Origin: Eremophila alpestris peregrina
Taxonomy: Eukaryota; Chordata; Aves; Passeriformes; Alaudidae
NCBI GenBank assembly: GCA_009792885.1
Contig: WMCF01000029.1
Coordinates: forward strand, 8,562,494 to 8,626,493
Length of the DNA stretch: 64,000 bases
Reading direction: 5' to 3'
Of the stretch, positions 11,142-22,600 are shown one piece after another. Below the pieces are notes generated by a model. It made no database searches, had not been told where the DNA came from, and saw only the letters and a list, made by a program, of their open reading frames with translations. The number at the start of each line of letters is the position of its first letter. Position 1 is the first letter of the stretch. The translations under genes and the position numbers were made by a program.

Positions 11142-12354
11142 CTGTTTGAGAGAGAAGAGAAATTCAAAAATTACTAACCGAGCTTTGCAAAGCTCATTGT
11201 CAGAAAGCAAAACTGAGCTAAAAAGAACCAACAACAAAATGGAGTGAGTTCTCTTCAGTATGCCTGGCTACAGTGTGTTGGTAAGACAAGGGGAATTGAC
11301 CTCAAAACCAGAGCCTCATGTGGATGAGTGACAATGCAACCATGGAATACTTCTTCAGTCATGTCAGAGGAGATCCAGCTTGGAGTACTTTCATTTCATA
11401 AGCCAAAAATGTCCAAGCTTAATGATTTTGGTCATTTCAGTAGGAATTTTATTCACTGCATGAAAATAAAATGCCAATTTACACCAGTAAGGCATGATCA
11501 TATTTTTCCTATCAGCTTCTCTATTTTGTACTGAATGCAAATTATCAACCTAGCTCATCTTGAAAAGGGTACATATACAGATGTTCATATATGAAAATCA
11601 TCTTGATAACAACATAAAGAAGGCATACAAGTAGTGAGTTTTTCCAGTGTTGATAATAATGCAGAATGAAATCACCCAAAGTAGAAACAACTGTACTCCT
11701 AAAGGTTAAATATTTTTCTGGCGAAATGAAAAATATGTTCAAAGAACAGTGTGCTTCAGCAGTGCTTCCCAAGGCTATTTTCCAAGGTAGCCAAATGATA
11801 GTAGCTTGTGGATGGAAGGCATGTTGGAAATAACATTCATTAGACCTTACAATACCCTGGTGGCATGGCAGCACTGTGCTGCTACTCCACAGGTAAAACC
11901 CAAACACTGAGGGACAACTGCAGCATGAATCAGGATTACAGTGAACCCCGAAGGCTGGAAATCTGATGGAGCTCTGTGTTTATAAAAAAACCAAAACACA
12001 GCATAAAACATCACAAACTTGGTGGCTTTGGCTTTTGTCATTGTTGATCCAGGACATTACAAATTAAGAGAAGAAAATACCATGCCAATTAGGATTGAAA
12101 AAATTCGTATTATTTCCTATCCTTCTTTATCAGAGATAGATTTTAGGAGAATACCTTTTCCTATACCTGTAAAAATGCAAAGGATATCCCAACCATCTTG
12201 CTGCTTTTGATTCTAGCGTATTATTTTTTTTAAACATACAGAAATGTACATTCCTGATAGTAAGGAGAAAGCAGTGAAAAAGTGAATTTTGCAGTGTGTT
12301 ATGGGAATACCATGCTTTAAAGAAATCATGCCGTAGCTTGGCATGCTTTTATAC
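11142..12354 (-). other. RORA: RORA intron
   Basis: A GT-AG intron of 1213 nt. Open frames of 120 (minus, 11545-11907) and 68 codons lie in it but look random in composition. No transposable element was recognised. Confidence 0.85.
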
Positions 12355-12476
12355 CTTGTTCTGATAGTTCTCAATTTCTTCCTGCAGAAAAGTTTGCCAT
12401 GTTATCTGCTGTAACTCCTCTCTCAAGTACTGGCAAGTTTCCATGTGTGACTTGGAAATATTCTGTGCAAGATGTT
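12355..12476 (-). CDS. RORA: RORA exon: start of ligand-binding domain
   Basis: This 122-nt exon completes codon 219 (Glu) and encodes residues 220-259, from HLAQNISKSHMETCQYLREE to EEIENYQNK. It is the beginning of the LBD (helices 1 to 2). In RORA crystal structures with cholesterol or its sulfate, Gln289, Tyr290 and Arg292 (RORA1 numbering) line the polar end of the pocket. The matching Q234, Y235 and R237 are present here, so sterol binding should be retained. The acceptor is TTTTAG at 12482-12477 and the donor is AAG|GTATAA after 12355. A CpG-rich block starts about 110 bp upstream in the preceding intron. The Met in SHMETC replaces a Leu that I recall in human. Confidence 0.94.
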
Positions 12477-15299
12477 CTAAAAGAAAGAGCAGAAAGCGAC
12501 ACGCGTTAGAAATGCAAAGCTATACCTTCAGACACGGGAAAAGCTCGTACACTGCAGCTGCAGCGGGGAGAGGGGAGAGGGTGAGCTGAGATGGAAAGCC
12601 GCTGTGGTGCGAGTCCCCCCGTTAGGGAATCTCTTCGGGAGGGCGGCCATTTACCGCCCGGCGCAGGACGCGGCCGTGCCCGCAGCCGCCGGCAGAGGGC
12701 GTGCGCGCAGCGCTGGGCGCCAGCGAGCCCCGGCTCGGGGAACAGCGGCAAAGCGGGGACGGGGGGCACAGAAACCTCTCGGAGATACACCACGGAGTAC
12801 AGCCGCCGGAAAACAGGGGACAGGCGGGCTGATGGACCCCTCGAGCGGGGGCACACAGCTGTCCGCGGGACACGGCCGTGCTCAACGCAGGACACTGGCA
12901 GGGACGGGACGGAACGGCACTGCCGGCCAGGCACAGCTGCTAGTGCCAACGCTTTCCAATCGAAAAATACAGTCACCACCTATCTAGCGTTCCCTCAAGC
13001 AGGACTCTTGTCCCATGAGGCTGCCTGGGAGGGAAGAATGTCTTTTTCGTTTCCTACTCTCATATAATTAAAAAAAAAAATCAGGAAAATGCATCTATTA
13101 GAGAATCCAGATGATTAAGATAACACACTAAAAAATCACTAACACTAGGGGTCTTGTCCTTCAGCTTTAGAGTAGTCACCTAGTTTACTGCACATGATTT
13201 AGAACTTCCATACAATGTTTTAATGCCAAATAAAATTATTTTCTCCTGCTATACATGATTAAAAGAGCCATAACGCAGATTTACATTTATTAATAAAATT
13301 TGATTCCATAAAGGTTTAGGAACACTTTCAAAAGCCTGAATAGAATGTAGATACCTGAGTTCCACTTTTATTTAACTTCCTCTTTCCTACCCTGACCCTT
13401 CAGAGGGGCATGTTCTCCTGTTTTAGCACGTTACAAGGAGAGGCCTAGGGACTTGTCCCAGCTGCAATTCTGCTTGTTGGGCCACTGAAAATGAAGGCTC
13501 AAACCAAACAGGAATGGTGGTCACTACAATATGGAGGTATTCTGAGGGATTGCAGTACTGGATCTTCTGTGAAACTGGCTTTGTTTGGTAATGATCAAAA
13601 CCAACTCTTCACAAACTGAACTGCTGGACCACTCAGTCTGTCAGTAGTTTAAGATATTACCTGAAAAGTCTTTAACATACAGATGAGATAAAATCAGATT
13701 GTATGTGCTGCCTGAACAATCAGTAAAGTAGAACACGTTATTTATACTTTGTTACCATAGCTTTGATGTATTTCAGAGAAATTGGGTTTTTTTGTACAAG
13801 TGTGTAGTTAAAACACTTGTTCTTGGTAGCAGCAGCTGACAGCATGATCCCTGTGCCCTTGCAGGATACAGGAGGTGAAATATTCCCATGTTATTCACAA
13901 ACCTCCGCCTTACTTTAGGACTGTATTTCAGCACACACCTAAATACTTTCATTGAACAGCCACACCTTTCTAAATTGAAACCTTCGTCTGGCAGACAAAC
14001 ATTCTTCAAACATTGTTCAGTAACGTTAATGCTGGGCACCTAAATCATGCTGTGCAGGGTTTAAACGAAGCACTATGTAAATAAAGGTAAGCAACAAGAC
14101 AAACTTAGTTTAGACCAGTGTTCCAAACTCAACACTCAGCCTACAAAGGAAAAACCCTCTTTCTTTTCTTTCCTATGGGTTTAATGTGAATCTTTTTAAT
14201 AGATTCTATGAGAAAATTAGCAATTGTTTCACTGAGAAAAAGCAGGTAGCATTGCTGTTGTCTTGACATTTTCTTCTCTTTTTTACCTATCAGAAATTAT
14301 TTGAACTGAAGCCAGACACATTATTTTGGCTGTCAGGACAAATTATATTGTAGGGAACAGTATTCTGCAACATAAGGACCTTAAAAAGCAAGCTTCTTGT
14401 GGCTTCCTCTCTGCAAAACTTCTCAAAAGAACATGAAATAAACCACACAAAATTTTAATGTGGAATACCTGATTTTTGGAACTATTTTTAGGTTTTCATA
14501 ATAAAATAAGTAGAAAAAATGTTGCTTAAACAAGTTTTAAGAATCAGTTTTAAATGCCTGGCTGCTTACATAAGTAATGGCATCATGAAACCACTTCTTT
14601 GATGTTCTGTTCCACTTTGTTTATAACCAGTTCACACAGCACACTCTAACTCCAGTCTCAGCTGTTGACAAGTCATACTTGTGGAATTCAGCACGAGTGT
14701 AATCATTAAGGGAAGAGTTTAAAGTAAAATGTACTAATTAATGTGTTTATTATAAGGCAAGGTTGTTATCAAAACTTATTACATTCAAAAACGTCTTTCA
14801 GTATCTGGGGCCAGATCCTCTTCAACAATTGATAAATGCTGCCCTCAGTTTAGCCTGGTGCTTTTCTCAGGTAAAGAGCAGATGAAAATCAGCCTCATCA
14901 ACCTTTTTCTCAGGAGTAACAGTACTGAGGTAATGAAAAAGGAGATGAATTGTTAAAAAAAATAATCTGCAAACAAAGAAATGCCCTGCCTGTTTTCTCA
15001 GCACTAAAAATTAGCTTCTTAATCAGTATTCCAAGGGTTCTATTGCAAGGACTGAAAGCAAAAGCGACACTGGTAGAGCTGATCAACCACAGTCCCCTGG
15101 GAGCTTTGGTCCAGAGCAGTAAGGAGTTCCCCATGTGCCCCAAGATCAGGGTATTTACAGTGCACTTCACACAAGAATGCCCATACATGCCCACAGCTCT
15201 ACTGAAGCAGCATTCTCACTGTCACCTGGCTACATGTGTCACTTTAATCCAAAGGGTACTGTTAAGACAATTAGAATGGAAGCTTTTCTCTCTCATTAC
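12477..15299 (-). other. RORA: RORA intron between hinge and LBD exons
   Basis: A GT-AG intron of 2823 nt. It carries a CpG-rich block at about 12590-12960 and an A-run at 13071-13081. The rest is AT-rich and featureless to me. Confidence 0.85.
12590..12960. promoter_or_regulatory. CpG-rich intronic block, possible intragenic CpG island
   Basis: GC content and CpG density rise sharply against AT-rich surroundings, with dozens of CpG dinucleotides, GGGCGG-like boxes and a GGCGGCCATTTA stretch. The lack of AT-rich stop codons creates long open frames on both strands (about 157 codons each), which I treat as composition artefacts. The block lies just upstream, in gene orientation, of the first LBD exon. 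It could be an orphan CpG island or promoter, or a GC-rich insertion. A poly(A)-like run 110 bp further along plus (13071-13081) leaves a retroposed origin open, though I saw no convincing target-site duplication. Confidence 0.45.
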
Positions 15300-15695
15300 C
15301 TAATTCTGCCATGGACACAGTTGGAGAGGTCTCCCCATTTGTAAAAGAACAATAAGGGAAGAAGCCCGATGCTGGTGTGTAGTCACATATTGGTTCTGGT
15401 TTGATTCCATTAATATCAAGACCCGACTGATCTGGAGAAGGCTGTATGTCTAAGTAGAAGCTGCTAACTGCAGAGTCTGCTTTGCTACCTTCAGGGGTAT
15501 GCCCATCAATGTAATTACTGAGGTCGTCATGTAGCTCTGTTAACCCATTGGTGGTGATATTGTATGTTGGTGTGAGCGGTTCTGCCTCTCCTGGCTGCTG
15601 CTGGTGATCGCGCTGCTGCTGCTGCAGTCGGTGTTTCTGCACCTCGGCGTACAGGCTGTCCCTCTGCTTTTTTGACATTCGCCCAAACTTTACAG
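15300..15695 (-). CDS. RORA: RORA exon: C-terminal extension and hinge
   Basis: The largest coding exon (396 nt) completes codon 87 (Ala) and encodes residues 88-218. It opens with the carboxy-terminal extension VKFGRMSKKQRDSLYAEV, the segment that in RORs contacts the AT-rich minor groove 5' of AGGTCA. A glutamine-rich stretch (LQQQQRDHQQQ, from CTG/CAG triplets) follows, then the acidic/serine-rich hinge including GLTELHDDLSNYIDG and the IKPEP motif, and it ends SPTVSMAEL. The acceptor is TTTCAG at 15701-15696 and the donor is G|GTAATG after 15300. The hinge reads NITTNGL where I recall NISANGL in human, a conservative difference. The exon is phase 1-1 and divisible by three, so skipping it would keep frame. 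An apparent upstream start (MCVYIS) lies in the intron and is not used. Confidence 0.96.
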
Positions 15696-17372
15696 CTGAA
15701 ATATAGACACACAAGAGATTACACCTCTACACATCCACCACCGCCTTGAACTGTGAGTCTTTAAACACTACATGAAAGGACAAAGCACAAACCCCAAATC
15801 TGCAGGATGGGCAGACCTAAGAACCACTTCTCAGTTACAGGTACACAGCTGCAGCACCTGCTCTTTAAAAGACTGTCTTGACATGCCATTGAAATGGACC
15901 ATTAGAAGTCACTGGTTTAGCTTAATTCATTAACTTTCACTTCTGTACTGGAAAGATTTTCTCCTGTCTGTCTCTGTTGAGGTTGACAGATGCATCTCTT
16001 CAGCATTCAAACACAACCTAGAAAAGTAGAAGCTAAACCAGAACACATTGACCTAAGACAACTGTTCAGTTCCAACGAGCTGCAGAGTTCCATTCATGCT
16101 GCAGAGTGAACCTCGAGTGTGGTGCCAACATGTGGGGTCTATCTCAGTGTACCAACAGCAAGCTTCACTGAGACTGGCACCAAAGCACGTGGGAAGAACC
16201 AGCAAATCTACCTTCAGCATCTCTGTGACAAGCAAAAATGTGTAGTAGATGAGTAATTGTTAAACCGATGTGTGTGTGCACACAAGTGCACGTGTGTATC
16301 TCCACAACATCACTGGGACTTTGAGGTGCACTAGCCATAAGCCAGCAGCAACTGGCTTGCAGCATCCAGGGAATTCCCAAGGATGCAGCATGGCATTTCA
16401 AGGACCTGTATCAGCTGTAAAAGCTTCATCCTTTAGAAAGGCAACTACTGCCTTCTGCTTTTCTATAGGAAAGCAAACACGTTGGAGGAACTAGTCATTA
16501 CATGATCAACTGTTTCAGGATTTTAGTCTCATGGCCAATAAAAAAAAGTAAAGACAATGTAATTCAAGAAGTAAATGTAATGTGGAAACAATGTCCTGGA
16601 TTGGGCCTCATGTACCTAGAGTAATGTGTATGTATTTGTAGAACACGCCACGCTGCTGCCACTGTGGCAGGGGAAAAGACTGAGTCACATCTTCAAATGG
16701 GTAAGTGGCGGCAGCTCCATTCCATCTGTGGGGGAGGCATGCAAGTCTCAGCTGCAAAGCCAGTTCTGACTGAATTACATAAGCAACTGTTTGGCAGAGG
16801 CGGGCTTTCGTCACTACTCGAGCTGCAATTTTGAGCTTAATATTAACAGCACTGGAACACCTTCAGAAACCTATCTTTGAAAAAACACTGCATTATTTTT
16901 TACTTTGCATTGTTCCCATTATTCATTATACACGTACTTAACTTCTATAGATACTGTGAAGCAGTTCTGATCTGTACTCATGCACCAGGCAGTGTCACTT
17001 GCAACTACAGGACGTCACTTAAGTGGGAATGAATATATAGAGGAAGTATTAACTATGAGACTGAACACTGCCATCTTCAAGTAATGACCAGAGACAAAGC
17101 TCTTAACTGGGAACCTCTTAAATAGGAAAAAAGATAAATCCAAGAACTTTGTACAAGCCCTGATTTATGTATATTTGAGTATACAGCAGCATCTAAAAAC
17201 ATACAGCGTATAACAGAAAAATATATATAAACATCTGAAACTCACTTGATGATCTCAACTATCAGCCCAATGCAGAATTAGCACATAAATGCTGTGTTTT
17301 TTGGTTGACCACACATCACCCTACACCTTAGGTCACTTTTGTGCAGCGAGGCCCCGAGCTAGCAGCACTTAC
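15696..17372 (-). other. RORA: RORA intron between zinc finger 2 and hinge exons
   Basis: A GT-AG intron of 1677 nt. A CA/TG-rich patch lies at 16264-16300. No gene or transposon was recognised. Confidence 0.85.
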
Positions 17373-17514
17373 CATCCCGAGACATCCCCACAGCAAGGCA
17401 TTTCTGTAAGCGACAGTGCTGGCAGCGGTTCCGACTGGTCCGGTCGATCAGACAGTTCTTCTGCCGAGGACACGAGTACGTGGCATTGCTCTGCTGACTC
17501 CTCCTGAAAAAGCC
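17373..17514 (-). CDS. RORA: RORA exon: second zinc finger of DNA-binding domain
   Basis: This 142-nt exon encodes residues 40-86 and the first base of codon 87. The peptide starts GFFRRSQQ and ends KCLAVGMSRD. It contains the recognition-helix end (GFFRRS) and the four cysteines of finger 2, spaced C-x5-C-x9-C-x2-C (CPRQKNC, then RCQHC). RLQKCLAVGM is the second-helix signature of nuclear receptors. The acceptor is CCCAG at 17519-17515 and the donor is G|GTAAGTG after 17373. The phase is 0 in and 1 out, matching both neighbours. The upstream intron is 7.9 kb and contains a CR1 insertion. No substitution in a zinc ligand or DNA-contact position is seen. Confidence 0.95.
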
Positions 17515-18029
17515 CTGGGATGCAACAGCAAAAGTCAGGAAGCTGTTAACTGATGGGGCAAATAAAGACTCTGGAAGGTAGCATACTGAACAGAAAAGGA
17601 GTTCAAGTGCTCTATAGTCAACTAAAGGAAGTTAAAACTAAAGGTTTTGTTCTTATTTTTTCCTCCCCTAGAAATAAACAAAACCATTAACTAGCAAGAA
17701 ACCGTTCATTAAAAAAGCATTGTAACACATAAAGGAATTACACTTTTTACTCAATGATTTTACAGATCACATATTACATATGGTACACCCAGCTCTTTCC
17801 AAGTGAGATAGAACTAATTATAGACTTTGATTTCCTATCTTTCCTGGGTTGGCATAGTTCTCCAAAACAGAGAGGATTCAACAGCTACCACTCTTGTTCT
17901 GCTCTCTAGAGTGACAGTGGCAGGCCCTGATGTTCAGCCTTGCTAGTGTGTGTATGTGTTTAAAAAATACACAGCACAATGCTGAACAGTTTCTCCTACA
18001 AAGAACAGTTTCTTAACATGTTTTTTATA

Positions 18030-18625
18030 GACTCACAGAATCATTAAGATTGGAAAAGACCTCAAAGATCATCAAGTCCAAACATTATCCCAGCACCACT
18101 GTGTTCACCACTAAACCCCAAGTGCCACACCCACATGCCTTTTTGAACACTTCCAGGCATCATGATTCCACCATTTCCATGGTCAGCCTATTCCAGTGCC
18201 TGCCCACCCTTTCAGTGAAGAATTTTTTCCTGATATCCAATTGAAACTTGCCCTGCCACAGCATGAGGCCATCTCCTTTAGTCCTGTTGCTGGCTCCATG
18301 GGAGAAGAGCCCAATCCCCACCTGGCTCCATCTTCCCATCAGGAAGTTGTAGAAAGCAAGAAGGTCACACCTGAGTCTCCTCTTCTCTGGACTGAACAAC
18401 CTCAGCACCTTCAGCTGTTCCTTATCAGACTTGAAACCAGTAACAGACTTGTCCAGACCCTTCCCCTGCTCTGCTGCCCCTCTCTGGACACACTCCAGCC
18501 CCTCATTGTCTTGCTTGTCATGAGGGGCCCAAAAAAAGACCCAGCACTTGAGATGCCTCACCGGTGCCCAGGACAGAGGGATGGTCACTGCACTGGTGCT
18601 GCTGTCACCTATTGCTGCTATTGGG
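18030..18625 (-). mobile_element. CR1 LINE, 5'-truncated 3' end
   Basis: The plus strand begins with the inverse complement of the CR1 3' terminus (CAGAATCATTAAGATTGG, then AAAAGACCTCAAAGATCATC). It continues through the conserved 3' region (TTCCTGATATCCAATTGAAA, TCTCCTCTTCTCTGGACTGA, CCCCTCTCTGGACACACTCC), so the element lies on minus with its 3' end near 18030. About 600 bp remain, which is a normal 5' truncation for CR1. No intact reverse transcriptase is present. The 142-codon minus frame across it is 3'-region sequence and not a gene. CR1 is the dominant LINE of birds, which supports the host assignment. Confidence 0.9.
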
Positions 18626-19647
18626 TGAGTTAGTTTGATGCTGACAGCTCAGGTTTTGTTCAGCTCTTTGTAGGATTTAGACTCTTAAGGAGGGGGAAAG
18701 CTAAAACACGTTTTATGTATGATCCCTCTCCTGAGTAACCCCATCTCCAAAGAAAGCTGGAAGGTTATGCACAGCTACAACTTTATTGTCTCCTCCAGAA
18801 GGGTGCATGTCATTAACCACTCTGCAGCTGTTTGCTTTGAAGTCCATTTCATCCTTTTGCCACAGACTGCCCAAACACAAGCTGCTGTGTGTGTAATACC
18901 TACTTCACAAGGATTCTGCAAAGATGTAGTCATTCTAAAGAGGCATTTGAGAGCAGTGAGCACACTATTTCAGTTTTATGTTGCCACATAATGGATTAAT
19001 TAACAGTGCTGCAAAGAAAATAGTTCCTTGGAAAGGCTGGGCACCTTTTAATTAAAGCTGGACTTCTACCAATTTGTTATTTACTCAAAGGTTTCATGCT
19101 GGAGTTCCTCAGCACACGCACAGATACTTGGTGAAGCAAACAAAGGAAAGACTTCTGCATGACAAGTCTCAAGTAGTCAAGTACTTCCTATCAAACAGCC
19201 TGCAGACAGAAACATGGCAAAACACTCAGACAAACCCCCTGCTCTGTCATAGCAGGAAGGCACCACTCTGTTGATTACACCCCTTTTATTAAAGCTTTAC
19301 TGGGAAACATGGAATATATTTTAAAAAAAAAGAAGCTGAAGATACTGTCTTGAATCCTGTCTTCCTGTACATAATTTCTTACCCTTTTTATCTAGTCTTT
19401 GTTTCTATATGACTGAACTTCGAACTGGTTTTTTCATGTTTGTCAATAGTGAGATAATTGTCACTGAAAGTATTGCACATATTGAGCTCCAGTTGAATGC
19501 ATTTCACCCCAAAGAAGACCTGAAATACCATGGAAATGTCTACCATTCCAACATCACAACTGATCCCTCTAGAGAAACCAACTCTTGGATAAGTAGGTAG
19601 ATTCACTGCCAGCTCTGGGAGCACTGTCAGCGGAGCCTGTCATTCCA

Positions 19648-19692
19648 GTGCAAGTACCAGCGTGTTCACCACTAAACTCCAAGTGCAATGCC
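19648..19692 (-). mobile_element. Possible short CR1 shard
   Basis: GTGTTCACCACTAAACTCC with the following AAGTGC nearly repeats a segment of the CR1 at 18100-18125, in the same orientation. Flanks diverge at once. It may be a small CR1 remnant, a local duplication or chance. Confidence 0.35.
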
Positions 19693-22600
19693 ATTCACCA
19701 GAAAACCAGGATTAGGGACTGAGCTGACCAGTGACTGGTCAAGGTTTTGCACCAGTCCCTGAAAATTTCAGTTCTCCAAACTCTTTTCTAGTTACACTGA
19801 AGGACATGCTCGCACAGAAGTTGTATGAAACCCTCTGCCACCTCTGAGATTCTGGAAATCAGCCTGAACAATATGTGAAACTAACATGTCCCAATAACCT
19901 CAAGGATCCATATGTTTTCCTTTAGCTGAGATATATATATATAAATACAATGATTCTGAATTGCCACTTGGCATATTTTATTAGAATAGCCTTGTCAAGT
20001 TGAGGATTATTTTTAGTATTATAATGGAGAAAATACTGGCCTTTTTCCTTTTCCAGATTTTCCCTAGAGACACAGCTGCTCAATACATTTTAGTGTACAA
20101 TATATCAGCTAAGTTACAGCTTGAAGCTAAATTTCCAGTAGAGCAGAAAAGCCCAAACCCAGGCCTTTAAAAGCACTTGCACTTTACAAACCAGAGATAC
20201 AGCAGAGTGCCTTTAAAAACAAACCCCCAAAAATATCAGCAGTAGCTAAAGAAAGAAGAAACCTTGCCACAAACTTCAAAACAAATCTAAACTTGTCCAG
20301 AGCTCAGAAATGCAGGCGTCTGAGATTTGGGAGTGAATTGACAATGAAGGTCAAGTGAGGATTATTTGTTCTATGGGGCTGTCATTTACTTGTGATTTTT
20401 GTAAGCTTTGGGTGGTCCTTGGGCTTTCACATCACTGTAAGACGTGGGGAAGCCCCTGTTACAGGAGCCTTCTGTAAGTACCTACAGTTTCTTTCTAGGT
20501 TTTTTTCCCTCCTTTATTAAAAGAAGAAATGCCCTATTCTGTTGTTCTATTCCCTCACTTTTGCCAGAGGCACAGAGCTGGCTAGAATTTTTCCACCAGG
20601 AAGGAGGAGGTGGATGCATGCCTGGTACACGTGTATACATTCAAGCCTTATGCAAGCAGCCCAGGCCACATGCTTTTTATTGCATGCATGTTTACAGCCA
20701 CTATTTCATGTGACCTGATGGGCCAAGGCAGAGCCACCCCTCCTGATGAAGCACAGAGACAAAGCTGCTGCTGCACCAAAGGAGCCCTGGTGTCAGAGCA
20801 CTCTGGTCCGTGGCATGCTTGGGACAGGTGTCGGCCCCTCCTCAGGTCAGCACAACGATCCAGCCCCGGCCACTGAGCTCTGCACATTCCCTTGTCCTGC
20901 AGATGGATCCAACCGGTGCCAGAAGAGCAGAGCACATTACAAGCCCCAGCTGGGTCCCTGCCTCTCACACTCCTATTTATACACAACATGGGTATTATTG
21001 GTTTGCTGCCACGAAATCAGGTTTGGGGAAAAAAGAGCGCAAGAACTTTTCATCTACAAGTCAGTTGGAATAACAACTCGTTAAAAAAGGACTTTGAAAT
21101 GTAAATGGCAGTTTTTGCTAGGTCTATGAATAGTTTCAGTGACTCCTCTGCTGAGCAGCTCAGCACTGGAGACGCTGGTGTCTGAGCTGGCTCCTGAGCC
21201 AGCCGTGCTTCCCTCGTGTCCCAAATGGCACCGCACAGGCTCCCTCCCCACCGCGCATGGGCTGAAGCACTGAGCTCATGTTTGGTCTTTTGACAAATTT
21301 TCATTTAATGAATTGATTCCTACAGTTCATTAACATACCCACTTCCACTTCTGTATACACATATGTCTTAATTAGCTGCTCATTGGCTGTTTAATTACAA
21401 GAAAACAGCTGACAGCTGCCTTGCTGCATCCTAATGGCAGACGTTTTGGAATGACTGTATGCGAGCCTGTGACAACAAAGGCTTATTCATAATCCTATGA
21501 TTTATGGCTAATACTTAAAGACTTCCACGTATCATTAAGTTTTGCAATATTCTGAGCAATTAACAATTAGTTGAGGGGGGGGAGTAATTTTTTACTGTTT
21601 TCTAAAGCAAACCAACACAAATTTTCTTCGAAGAAACATCAGAAAAATACATTGTAATACAAAAGCCAGGCAAACATTCGAATTGGATTTTTAACCCTTT
21701 TATGACCACCAGCACGTATTTGAGTTGTAAAGGGAGGAGAGTGCTCTGACACCACTGTGTTAATAAAGTATTTGGTAACAAAGTCATAGTGTCACTGAAA
21801 ACAGAGCAAACCCATTCAGTTTTACATCGGTAATAAAGAGAGGTGCGAGCTTGTATTTGTCAACAAATGAAAGCAAGATGGGCAGGGACAGCACATCAGG
21901 TATTGTTTCCTGAAGTAAACAACTGGGATGTTCCTTGCAGATACAATGAACAAGATCATCTGAAGTCTTTAAAGACACAAGAGACAAAAGCCAGTAGTGA
22001 TAAACCTTTGGAAGCATCTGAAATGCCCGCAAGTGCCCTGCATGGGTGGGTCTGTAAGACCAGGTAAAGAGAGGGATCACTGCTGCATTGGTGGGGCAGC
22101 TGGGCACGAACTACTGACAGCTGCTCCAAGGAACTGCATCTGCAAATGAAATGATACAGTTCATTGTATCACAATGTGGAACTGAATGAACTGTCAGCGA
22201 GGAGGAAAGAACATGGATGTGTACAAGCCACTCTCCTTTCCCAGCATGCTCCTTCCTACAGCATAGAAGGTTGTTAATGGGTTCCCACAGCCAATGGCTG
22301 AGTGAAGTGCTCCATACAGATACCAGTTTTGTCACTAGTGCTCCTACAACTGCCCTCTCTTTAAAACATTATTTCATTTATATTAACTCCTCCTAGATAA
22401 AGTGTAAAATACAGCCTGGCTAAGACCTCAGTTAAGGGGGAGATGATGAAGGGGTGTTAAATTTTGCTTTTTAAAAGGCAGATTCGAATTGAGCTAAATA
22501 GGCTGATGGGTTGGGAGTACTCAATGCCTGTGCAAAACACTGCCACTAACCTCACAGAAACAGCAACATCATAGCAAGGCAGGAAATTAAAACTTCCAAA

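Noticed and set aside
12506..13067. Frames of about 157 codons on both strands in the CpG-rich intronic block
   Set aside because: Overlapping open frames on opposite strands follow from few AT-rich stop codons. Neither resembles a protein family, and the minus frame stops at 12506, before the next exon.
15696..15714. Upstream in-frame Met (MCVYIS) before the hinge exon
   Set aside because: It lies upstream of the TTTCAG acceptor. The spliced frame from zinc finger 2 gives the known RORA sequence instead.
18160..18633. Overlapping 142- and 145-codon frames on opposite strands
   Set aside because: Both lie in the CR1 3' region, which often reads open; neither is an intact transposon or host gene.
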